This document shows, in pieces, positions 1 to 4,959 of a stretch of 6,013 bases of DNA (position 1 is its first letter; each line of letters begins with the position of its first letter). A program made the position numbers and the translations under genes. The notes below the pieces were generated by a model that was not told the DNA's origin, did no database searches, and saw only the letters and a program-made list of their open reading frames with translations. This DNA comes from Actinomycetota bacterium. Its GTDB lineage: Bacteria > Actinomycetota > Thermoleophilia > Miltoncostaeales > Miltoncostaeaceae. The stretch lies in the NCBI GenBank assembly GCA_947475125.1, contig CANJMX010000093.1:1-6013 (forward strand), in the 5' to 3' direction.

Positions 1-281
1 GTCAGCCAGAAGATGAGGTGCGACGACTGGTTGATGATCTGGACGTTGAATCCAGAAACGCACTCCTCGATCTCGTCCCAGAGGTCAGAATCCTTGGTGA
101 CGACGATCGCCTCAGTGGCGTTGATGTTGCCCTGGCAGGACGCGAGACGTCCGGCCTGCAGCATTGTGTGGATCTTCCAGTCTTCGACCGTGCGTGACGG
201 GTCGTAGTAACGGAAGCTTCGACGGTTACCGATCGCCTCGAGGACCGGAACGTCGGGGATGTCGGAGGCACTCACGGCCAT
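1..281 (-). CDS. Nitroreductase-family protein, N-terminal part (runs off the left edge)
   Basis: Translating the minus strand from the ATG at 281 gives 93 open codons with no stop before the window edge. Residues 17-26 read IGNRRSFRYY, which matches the N-terminal RRS-x-R element that contacts the FMN phosphate in nitroreductases. Residues 41-54 (LQAGRLASCQGNIN) match the next conserved block, usually A-ARLAPSxxNxQPW, with N52 at the FMN-contacting Asn. A strand (AIVV, 58-61) and a hydrophobic stretch at 87-93 (SHLIFWL) follow in the family order. Family members are FMN enzymes of about 170-220 aa that use NAD(P)H to reduce nitro compounds, quinones or enones, so roughly the second half is missing here. 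The usual Gln-Pro-Trp after the Asn is replaced by Asn-Ala-Thr, so substrate and exact subfamily are open. AGGAGA at 296-291, nine bases upstream, fixes the start. It is divergent from the gene at 462. Confidence 0.8.
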   Translation of the reverse strand, partial: MAVSASDIPDVPVLEAIGNRRSFRYYDPSRTVEDWKIHTMLQAGRLASCQGNINATEAIVVTKDSDLWDEIEECVSGFNVQIINQSSHLIFWL

Positions 282-290
282 GGAACGACG

Positions 291-296
291 TCTCCT
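291..296 (-). promoter_or_regulatory. Shine-Dalgarno site of the nitroreductase-family gene
   Basis: The minus strand reads AGGAGA, nine bases before the ATG at 281. It is the strongest ribosome-binding site inside the window and decides the start of the partial gene at the left edge. Confidence 0.75.
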
Positions 297-448
297 GGGA
301 ATTGCGGACAAGGAACGTGCAAGCGGCGTGGATGCCGCGATGTGCGCAATCTACACGTGTGGCCGGTGCGTTGCATGAGTAACGAAGTGGATTCGCGGAT
401 CTGCGCGATCCGGGGCGGATGACCGGGCGAACGCAGTGCCTCGCTGTC

Positions 449-454
449 TACCCT
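449..454 (+). promoter_or_regulatory. Possible -10 element for leaderless transcription of the 462 gene
   Basis: TACCCT fits TANNNT and ends seven bases before the ATG at 462. That is the spacing expected if transcription starts at or next to the start codon. No Shine-Dalgarno sequence precedes this ATG, and an in-frame stop (TGA, 420-422) with no ATG or GTG between rules out an earlier start. Leaderless genes are common in actinobacteria. No clear -35 box is seen. Confidence 0.35.
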
Positions 455-461
455 GCCCGCC

Positions 462-821
462 ATGCCTAATCTTCTTCTCGTAACCGTTTCCACCGACGAG
501 GTCCTCAACAAAGAGGGCAAGGTCCGCTTCCCCGGCACTGACGCCGCGGTCGCAGCTCTCGCCGAGGCTGGCTGGACCGTGGAGGTCATTGACCCCATGT
601 GGCCTGGCCCGCTTCGTCGTGTGGAGGAGGGTGGCGTTGACGCCGTCCTCGTCTCATGCTTCAAGGCCGTCCCGCGCTCGCGCGATGCAGCCTCAATGCT
701 CTCCCGTATGGCGGAGGTCCCGGTGTTCACCGTGGGCGTCCTCCAGAAGGATGACGCGTTCCGCACCATGGCCCCTTCGGTCGGCGTGCTCAGGAACGTC
801 GGGGAACTCCCGCAGGGCTAG
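462..821 (+). CDS. Hypothetical small alpha/beta protein (119 aa)
   Basis: I do not recognise the family. The protein has no signal peptide or membrane segment and should be cytoplasmic. Hydrophobic stretches at 3-9 (NLLLVTV), 38-42 (WTVEV), 60-65 (DAVLVS) and 86-93 (VPVFTVGV) alternate with likely helices at 26-36 and 72-83, as in a small Rossmann-like or flavodoxin-like fold, but no nucleotide-binding glycine motif is present. There is one cysteine, C66, in the segment SCFK. Codons end mostly in G or C, as in the neighbouring genes, which supports real coding. The ATG at 462 is the only ATG or GTG start after the upstream in-frame stop and lacks a Shine-Dalgarno site. A strong hairpin follows the stop codon, so it is probably a single-gene transcript. 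The fold statement is an inference from hydrophobicity only. Confidence 0.65.
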   Translation: MPNLLLVTVSTDEVLNKEGKVRFPGTDAAVAALAEAGWTVEVIDPMWPGPLRRVEEGGVDAVLVSCFKAVPRSRDAASMLSRMAEVPVFTVGVLQKDDAFRTMAPSVGVLRNVGELPQG

Positions 822-844
822 CCCGCGCGGGGCCGAATATGGCC

Positions 845-880
845 CGGTCGGCGGTCCATGGGGGCCGCCGACCGAATTTC
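845..880 (+). terminator. Rho-independent-type terminator after the 462 gene
   Basis: CGGTCGGCGG (845-854) and CCGCCGACCG (865-874) form a perfect 10-bp GC-rich stem with a 10-base loop. AATTTCCTTC follows on the plus strand, a short T-rich tail. The hairpin starts 23 bases after the stop codon of the 462 gene. A smaller hairpin, GGGCC (830-834) / GGCCC (841-845) with loop GAATAT, lies just before it and shares one base. The ATG at 858 sits in the loop of the main hairpin, which argues against using it as the start of the next gene. Confidence 0.65.
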
Positions 881-890
881 CTTCATCCCG

Positions 891-1838
891 ATGCGCGCCC
901 GACTCGCCATCGCCGCTGCGGCCCTTGTAGGGATCGCGGTCGTATCCCTCGCCCTCGCCGGCCCAGGGGTCGATCACGCACGCTCGCGCATCCGTGTGCT
1001 TGAGCAGCGTGTGATCACTGCAACCGAGGCCATCCCGGCCGCACGCCTGGCCGAGCGGGACGCCGACCGCAGGCTTTCGGCAGCACGGGAGCGTCTCGCG
1101 CAGATTCAGCCCGAACTCGACCGCCGTGCCGGTGCGCAGCGCGCAGGACAACTGGTACTGGCGGGTCGCCTGCGGGACATCTACCGATCGACCGATCTGG
1201 ATCCGCTCCTCGCCGTGCTGCTCTCGGGTGGCGACCTGTCGGCCCTTGCGGCGAGTCAGGCCGACCAGGAGCGGCTGGCCCGTGAGGATGTCTCATTGGT
1301 GGAACATCTACGTGATGATCGCCGGCAGGTTGCGCGTCTTGTTGCAGCCCGCACGCGGGACCGCGATGAGGCAGCCGCTGCGGTTCGCGATGCCGCCGCC
1401 CATCGCGCCCGGGTCGTCACGCTGCGCGACCAGCGCACCGGAGCCCTGCGTCAGGCACGGCGCGAGCTCACGCGCCTGCAGGCGCGTGAAGACCGCGCAG
1501 ACGCCCGGGCGGCCCGACGAAATGCTGCCCCCATCGCTGAGGGCGCGTCCAACTCCGGCACACCGGCAAATGGCACGTGGCCCCCGATCCAAGGTGGCCC
1601 GTCGAAGGCGGTGCTCGACAAAATCGCCCAGTGCGAGTCGGGAGGCAACCCACGCTCAATCGGAGGCGGCGGCTCATTCCGTGGCAAGTACCAGTTCATG
1701 ACCTCCACCTGGGAGGCAGTGGGAGGCCACGGTGACCCCGCGGCCGCGTCAGAGTCGGAGCAGGACTACCGAGCAGCACTGCTGTTCGAGCGCGCAGGCG
1801 CAGGCCAATGGCCAGTATGCGCCGCCTTCGCCAACTAA
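891..1838 (+). CDS. Secreted coiled-coil protein with C-terminal Rpf-type transglycosylase domain
   Basis: The protein is 315 aa from the ATG at 891. Residues 1-24 (MRARL, then a run of Ala, Leu, Val and Ile) are a signal peptide or membrane anchor. Residues about 28-85 and 121-209 are charged, Arg/Ala-rich coiled coil. The segment between them (93-120, with RLRDIYRS and LLSGGDLSALA) resembles the hinge of CwlO, PcsB and EnvC type coiled coils, which in known systems contact FtsX. A Pro/Gly/Ser/Asn linker (211-236) leads to an Rpf-type transglycosylase domain at about 237-315: CESGGN at 248-253 carries the expected catalytic E249, then GKYQF (265-269), TSTW (271-274) and QWPVC (306-310). C248 and C310 fit the conserved disulfide. 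The family cleaves peptidoglycan glycan strands and supports growth or resuscitation. An in-frame ATG at 858 would add 11 residues but lies in the terminator loop; 891 gives a cleaner signal peptide. Neither start has a clear Shine-Dalgarno site. Confidence 0.85.
   Translation: MRARLAIAAAALVGIAVVSLALAGPGVDHARSRIRVLEQRVITATEAIPAARLAERDADRRLSAARERLAQIQPELDRRAGAQRAGQLVLAGRLRDIYRSTDLDPLLAVLLSGGDLSALAASQADQERLAREDVSLVEHLRDDRRQVARLVAARTRDRDEAAAAVRDAAAHRARVVTLRDQRTGALRQARRELTRLQAREDRADARAARRNAAPIAEGASNSGTPANGTWPPIQGGPSKAVLDKIAQCESGGNPRSIGGGGSFRGKYQFMTSTWEAVGGHGDPAAASESEQDYRAALLFERAGAGQWPVCAAFAN
1468..1489. repeat. 22-bp perfect palindrome inside the transglycosylase gene
   Basis: Positions 1468-1489 read the same on both strands with no spacer (TCACGCGCCTG followed by its reverse complement, centre CTGCAG). 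It lies in the codons for LTRLQARE, in the second coiled-coil segment. It could be a dimeric protein-binding site, or a chance result of the repeated Arg, Ala and Leu codons. Confidence 0.6.
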
Positions 1839-1866
1839 CCGGCCCCACCCCCCGCTGACAGGCACC

Positions 1867-1875
1867 TTGTCCACA
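1867..1875 (+). promoter_or_regulatory. DnaA-box match TTGTCCACA (first)
   Basis: TTGTCCACA is a perfect match to the DnaA box preferred by Streptomyces and related actinobacteria (TTRTCCACA type, with G at position 3). It lies in the non-coding head of repeat copy A. Binding is inferred from the sequence only. Confidence 0.45.
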
Positions 1876-1891
1876 GGGTGAGGTGTGACGC

Positions 1892-1975
1892 GAGCGTTGC
1901 GAACGTTGCGGGGTCGTGACCTTCGTTGGCAAGGGCCAGATGGCGCGCCTTCACCCGCGGATAGGCCGCGAGATC
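1892..1975 (-). pseudogene. Remnant copy of the last 28 codons of mutS2
   Basis: Read on the minus strand from 1975, the 28 codons begin DLAAYPRVK, include LANEG and end ATFATL. The true MutS2 end (residues 756-783) begins ELAAHPLVK, includes PANEG and ends ATIATL. I count 19 identical residues of 28. The stop codon is not conserved: the equivalent codon at 1891-1889 is GCG, and the frame stays open to 1835. The conserved glycines of the Smr-domain tail GGDGAT have become GHDPAT. It has no start codon or ribosome site of its own, and nothing upstream in this copy corresponds to the rest of mutS2. It is best read as a non-functional duplication remnant; a conserved regulatory role of the DNA is the alternative. 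Confidence 0.65.
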
Positions 1976-2017
1976 CACCCTGTGGACTGGGTGCCTGTCA
2001 CCTTGTCCACAGGGTGG
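1975..2017. terminator. Long hairpin between the convergent genes, probable mutS2 terminator
   Basis: CCACCCTGTGGAC (1975-1987) pairs perfectly with GTCCACAGGGTGG (2005-2017). Inside, after a 2x2 mismatch, GGTG (1990-1993) pairs with CACC (1999-2002) around the loop CCTGT, giving 17 base pairs in 43 nt. It starts seven bases after the mutS2 stop codon on the minus strand and would also be read from the transglycosylase gene. No T-tract follows on either strand, so it is a tail-less type or mainly protects the 3' end of the mRNA. Half of it is built from the repeated DnaA-box motif. Confidence 0.55.
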
Positions 2018-2111
2018 GTTGTGACTAGAGCGTTGCGATTGTTGCGCCGTCGCCACCCTCGTTTGCCGGGGCCAGGTCTCTCCCCTTCACGAGTGGGTGG
2101 GCTGCGAGCTC
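1990..2111. repeat. Direct repeat, copy B (the native mutS2 3' end and its flank)
   Basis: This is the counterpart of 1854-1975. It runs from the inner part of the hairpin (GGTG CCTGT CACC, 1990-2002), through the DnaA box and the mutS2 stop codon (2027-2025), into the last 28 codons of mutS2. The copies stop matching at 1975/2111: beyond that, copy A is followed by an inverted copy of the flanking motif instead of more mutS2 sequence. Confidence 0.8.
2003..2011 (+). promoter_or_regulatory. DnaA-box match TTGTCCACA (second)
   Basis: An identical 9-mer in the same orientation, 136 bp after the first and 14 bp from the mutS2 stop codon. A weaker inverted match lies between them: the reverse complement of 1981-1989 is CAGTCCACA, 7 of 9. 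Two perfect boxes are fewer than at an origin, so this is not called oriC; it could be a DnaA-binding or titration site, or chance. Confidence 0.45.
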
Positions 2112-4376
2112 CTCGTTGATGACCTCACGGAGTGCGCCGGTGCCGCGGCCATGGATCACGCGCACTCGGTCAAGTCCGGCCTGGGCCGCCATATCGATGT
2201 GATCACGCACCATGCGTCTGGCGGGCTCGGCACGCTGGCCCCGCACGTCGACATCTGGGGTGATGGCATCGAACACCGGTCGGGCCTCGGCCCTCCGCGG
2301 TGGTGCGGCAGTGGCGGCCGGGGTGCGATCTGGTGCGAGGCGTGCCAGCGGCACGCGAATCCGGGCTGAGGGGCCCTGCAGCTCGGCCTGGTCGCCCTCA
2401 ATTGAGATGACCACACCCCGGACCCCAAGGGCGACGTCGACGGCATGCTCACCAACCTCGGGAGGGCGCTCAGGTGCCACCGGCTGTGCGAGCCCCTGCA
2501 GGCGCTCTCCAGCACGGCGTGAGGCATCGTCGGCGGCGCCGAGACGGCGGTCGCGGTCCTTCTGTTGGTCACCCGACCGCCGATCGAGGTCTTCAATCTT
2601 CCGGCCAGCTGAAATCTCCCTGCGCAACGCTCCGAGATCCCGGCGCAGCTCGGCCAGCTCCAGCTCGGCCTCGGCACGCATCCGCGCACGCTCCTCGTCC
2701 GCCTTCGCGCGCAGTTTCTCCCGCTCGCGTTCGGCGTCGCGTCGCTCGCGCTCCGCGCTGGCCCTGGCGTCGGCAGCGGCTGCACGGTCACGCTCGGCTT
2801 CTGATCGTGCCCGCTCCGCATCCTCCGTCAAGCCCATCAGCGCGCTGCGCTCAGGCCCCATGGCCGCTCGGGCGCGGTCAAGCACCGATACCGGCATACC
2901 AAGGCGCTCGGCGATTCCGATGGCGTGCGACCCGCCGGGCTCACCGATAATGAGCCGATAGGTGGGCGCGAGTGAGTCGGGGTCGAGGCCGACGGCGGCG
3001 TTGGCGGCTCCGGGGGTGCTGATCGCCCAGGACTTGACCTCAGGGGAATGCGTGGTCGCCAGCACCAGCGCACCGCGCTCGAGCAGGTCCTCGAGTACCG
3101 CCTGCGCGATGGCTGCACCCTCGGCCGGGTCGGTGCCGGCGCCCACCTCATCAAGCAGCACCAGTGATCTCGGCCCGGCATCGTCGAGTACGCCAATGAG
3201 CGTGCGCACATGGGCCGAGAATGTCGACAGGCTTTCGCTGATGGACTGGTCGTCGCCGATATCCGCCACGACTGCGTCGAATACCGGCAGGCGCACGCGG
3301 GCAGCCGGGGGCTGCAGGCCGCATTGGTGCAGCATCGCGAACAGCCCGAGGGTCTTGAGCGACACCGTCTTGCCGCCGGTGTTCGGGCCACTCACCACCA
3401 GCGATCGGATATCGGCCAGATCCAGGTCGATGGGTACGGCTGTCGCGGGGTCGAGCAACGGATGCCGGGCGGATACCAAGAGCGGCTCGCCGTCCTCCAC
3501 CGGTGTTCCCCGCCACGCACGCGACAGCGATGCGCGGGCCAGACACAGGTCGATCTCGCTGAGTGCCCCAGTGGCCTCGTCAAGCAGATCGGCGTTGTCC
3601 TCCACCAGCTGGGTGAGCTGCCCCAGCACGATGCCGAGCTCTTCACGCTCGCGCGCGACGGCCTCCCTCACCCGGTTGCTGGCCTCCACCACCGCAAGCG
3701 GCTCGACGAACAGGGTTCCGCCGGAGTCGGACGTGTCATGCACGATTCCGGGGACGGACGATCGCGACGATGCCTTGACGGCCAGCACCGGACGGCCACC
3801 GCGCTCGGTGATGAACCCCTCCTGCAGGTGCGGCTTCGCCGCGGTGGCCACCTCGCGGAGCGCCTCCTGAGCCTGACGGCGAAGTTCATTGATGTCACGG
3901 CGCGCACGGGCGAGACCAGACGACGCGTCGTCACGGATTCCGCCACGGCCATCAAGACACGTCTCCAATCGAGCGGCGATGCGCTGGAGCGCGCCGATGG
4001 AGATGCGATCCGCCACCTCAACCAGGATCGGCGCCGCCTCGGCATGTTCATCGATGGCAGCGCGCATCTCACCCGCCACCTCGGCGGTGGCGCGGATGCG
4101 CTCAAGCGCCGTGGGCTCCAGACGCGAGCCACGGCGAGCGTCCTCCACATCGTCCGTGATGTCGTGCGCGCCGCCGGGGCCCGAAAGCCCCTGCTCCCAC
4201 AGATACACCGACTCGGCGGTGACGTCGCGTAGCGCAGCCACGCGCCGCGGGTCGATCGCGGGCTCCAGTGCGCGCGCCAACGCCGCGCCGCCCTCAAAGG
4301 CGGCCATGCCGGCCAGGCGATCGCGCACCGTGGTGAGCTCGAGCAGTTCGATGGTGTGTTGATCCACGAAGTACAT
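2025..4376 (-). CDS. mutS2: MutS2 family ATPase/endonuclease
   Basis: The protein is 783 aa, the usual MutS2 length. The N-terminal half (about 1-320) is the helical core/lever part without the mismatch-recognition domain of MutS1. The ATPase follows: Walker A GPNTGGKT (330-337), DDQSISESLSTFSAH (375-389) with the dimer signature, Walker B LVLLDE (405-410) followed by GAGTDP, and the switch-type His in TTHS (441-444). Residues about 515-625 are a Glu/Arg/Ala-rich coiled coil, 641-680 a small beta domain, and 708-783 the Smr nuclease domain with VDVRG (709-713) and HGRGTGAL (742-749). Known roles include suppression of recombination and rescue of collided ribosomes (shown in Bacillus subtilis and Helicobacter); which applies here is unknown. 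The ATG at 4376 matches the family N-terminus (MYFVDQHTIELL); the open frame runs upstream to 4631 but would cross the divergent PPOX gene. AAGG lies only four bases before the start. No frameshift or lost motif is seen. Confidence 0.96.
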   Translation of the reverse strand: MYFVDQHTIELLELTTVRDRLAGMAAFEGGAALARALEPAIDPRRVAALRDVTAESVYLWEQGLSGPGGAHDITDDVEDARRGSRLEPTALERIRATAEVAGEMRAAIDEHAEAAPILVEVADRISIGALQRIAARLETCLDGRGGIRDDASSGLARARRDINELRRQAQEALREVATAAKPHLQEGFITERGGRPVLAVKASSRSSVPGIVHDTSDSGGTLFVEPLAVVEASNRVREAVAREREELGIVLGQLTQLVEDNADLLDEATGALSEIDLCLARASLSRAWRGTPVEDGEPLLVSARHPLLDPATAVPIDLDLADIRSLVVSGPNTGGKTVSLKTLGLFAMLHQCGLQPPAARVRLPVFDAVVADIGDDQSISESLSTFSAHVRTLIGVLDDAGPRSLVLLDEVGAGTDPAEGAAIAQAVLEDLLERGALVLATTHSPEVKSWAISTPGAANAAVGLDPDSLAPTYRLIIGEPGGSHAIGIAERLGMPVSVLDRARAAMGPERSALMGLTEDAERARSEAERDRAAAADARASAERERRDAEREREKLRAKADEERARMRAEAELELAELRRDLGALRREISAGRKIEDLDRRSGDQQKDRDRRLGAADDASRRAGERLQGLAQPVAPERPPEVGEHAVDVALGVRGVVISIEGDQAELQGPSARIRVPLARLAPDRTPAATAAPPRRAEARPVFDAITPDVDVRGQRAEPARRMVRDHIDMAAQAGLDRVRVIHGRGTGALREVINEELAAHPLVKGRDLAPANEGGDGATIATL

Positions 4377-4410
4377 GGTGCCTTGTCGCGGGGCCTGATA
4401 GGAAACCAAC
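4377..4410. promoter_or_regulatory. 34-bp gap between the divergent mutS2 and PPOX genes
   Basis: The gap holds AGGAAA (4400-4405), five bases before the PPOX start on the plus strand, and AAGG (4384-4381), four bases before the mutS2 start on the minus strand. It is too short for two separate promoters with 5' leaders, so at least one promoter must lie inside the opposite gene. I found no convincing -10/-35 pair. Confidence 0.5.
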
Positions 4411-4854
4411 ATGCCCAAGACTCCGATTCCCGAATCCGTCGCCCGCTTTCTCGATGCCCCGAACCTGTGCGTGATGGCAGTGCTCCGACCCGACGGGTCG
4501 CCGCACACCACCGCCATCTGGTACCGCTGGCTGGGTGACGACCGCGTGCTGGTGAACATGGACGACATCCGCCCGCGACTCCAATGGCTGCGGCGCGATG
4601 GTCGCGTGGCCTTCACCTGCATCGACCCCACCAGCTTCTACCGGCAGGTGAGCCTGATGGGGGTGGTGGAGGAGATATACGAGGACGTCGACCGCACCGA
4701 TATCGACGCCCTCAGCCAGATGTACGTGGGCACGCCATACCCGCGCACCGCACACCCACGAATTTCGGTACGCATCCGGGTGGACCGCTGGCACGGCTGG
4801 GACCGCGATCCAAACGAGACCGAGAACCCCGACCGACCCCGTCTCCCCGTCTAG
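4411..4854 (+). CDS. PPOX-class (F420-type) small oxidoreductase
   Basis: The protein is 147 aa, typical of single-domain split-barrel flavin/deazaflavin enzymes. Near the N-terminus VMAVLRPDGSPHTTAIWYRW (21-40) matches the family's first strand pair (xATLRxDGxPHxxPVWF). VLVNM (46-50) and the segment RPRLQWLRRDGRVAFTC (54-70) match the cofactor-side block in which a basic residue and the 'rnL-rdprVa' helix recur. MGVVEEI (83-89) is the next strand, and RISVRIRVDRWHGW (117-130) the final strand with its usual aromatic end. Such proteins bind F420 or FMN and reduce small substrates, or bind the cofactor; F420 use is inferred from subfamily resemblance and the probable host. The start is set by AGGAAA five bases upstream. 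It is divergent from mutS2 and 105 bp before the SDR gene on the same strand. The substrate cannot be told from the sequence. Confidence 0.85.
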   Translation: MPKTPIPESVARFLDAPNLCVMAVLRPDGSPHTTAIWYRWLGDDRVLVNMDDIRPRLQWLRRDGRVAFTCIDPTSFYRQVSLMGVVEEIYEDVDRTDIDALSQMYVGTPYPRTAHPRISVRIRVDRWHGWDRDPNETENPDRPRLPV

Positions 4855-4902
4855 TTGTCGCGCCAAGCCGTCACTTCGCTTCAACGGACCCCGTGCGGGC
4901 AA

Positions 4903-4924
4903 GCGGGCTCCAATAACAGCCCGC
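4903..4924 (+). terminator. Possible weak terminator hairpin after the PPOX gene
   Basis: GCGGGCT (4903-4909) pairs with AGCCCGC (4918-4924) around an 8-base loop. Only ATT follows, so there is no real T-tract. It lies 48 bases after the PPOX stop codon and 35 before the SDR start, and could equally be part of the SDR leader. Confidence 0.35.
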
Positions 4925-4948
4925 ATTCGCCCATGTGGCCTATGGCAT

Positions 4949-4952
4949 AAGG
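4949..4952 (+). promoter_or_regulatory. Shine-Dalgarno site of the SDR gene
   Basis: AAGG lies seven bases before the ATG at 4960, a normal spacing. It supports this start, which also places the glycine motif nine residues from the N-terminus as usual in classical SDRs. Confidence 0.55.
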
Positions 4953-4959
4953 TCGCATC

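Larger units (their letters stand above)
282..461. promoter_or_regulatory. Divergent intergenic region between the nitroreductase-family gene and the 462 gene
   Basis: This 180-bp gap must hold the start signals for both flanking genes. On the minus strand TAGATT (353-348) is a possible -10 element, but no good -35 is visible at the right distance. An inverted repeat CGGATC (396-401) / GATCCG (407-412) with a 5-base centre could be a small operator, and ACACGTGT (354-361) is an 8-bp palindrome. None of these is strong enough to name a regulator. Confidence 0.3.
1854..1975. repeat. Direct repeat, copy A (diverged duplicate of the mutS2 3' end and its flank)
   Basis: This unit aligns without gaps to 1990-2111 at a constant offset of 136. 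Over 1863-1975 against 1999-2111 I count 87 identical bases of 113. The first 18 bases (CACCTTGTCCACAGGGTG) are identical, and the rest is more diverged. At the left end the stem bases are kept but the 5-base loop is reversed: ACAGG here, CCTGT in the other copy. The left end 1857-1881 also matches the reverse complement of 1975-1999 at 22 of 25 positions, so the segment 1857-1999 is flanked by imperfect inverted repeats. No target-site duplication is evident. Confidence 0.8.

Noticed and set aside
2..271. An 89-codon Ser/Arg/Thr-rich minus-strand frame at the left edge
   Set aside because: It is out of frame with the nitroreductase reading, which has family motifs and a strong ribosome site.
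1835..2056. A 73-codon minus-strand frame that contains the mutS2-like remnant
   Set aside because: Its start lies inside mutS2 in another frame with no ribosome site; the only recognisable part is the duplicated tail, so it is listed as a remnant and not a gene.
2212..3870. Long open frames on the plus strand opposite mutS2 (2212-2961 and 2962-3870), Ser/Arg/Ala-rich
   Set aside because: They are antisense to well-supported mutS2 motifs, have the composition of GC-rich shadow frames and show no domain or ribosome site.
3210..4232. A 340-codon plus-strand frame opposite the N-terminal half of mutS2
   Set aside because: It covers the MutS2 core and Walker motifs on the other strand and has no recognisable domain; it arises from high GC and few stop codons.
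4377..4631. Upstream extension of the mutS2 frame (868 aa in total)
   Set aside because: It would overlap the PPOX gene on the other strand, and the added residues do not resemble a MutS2 N-terminus; the family start fits 4376.
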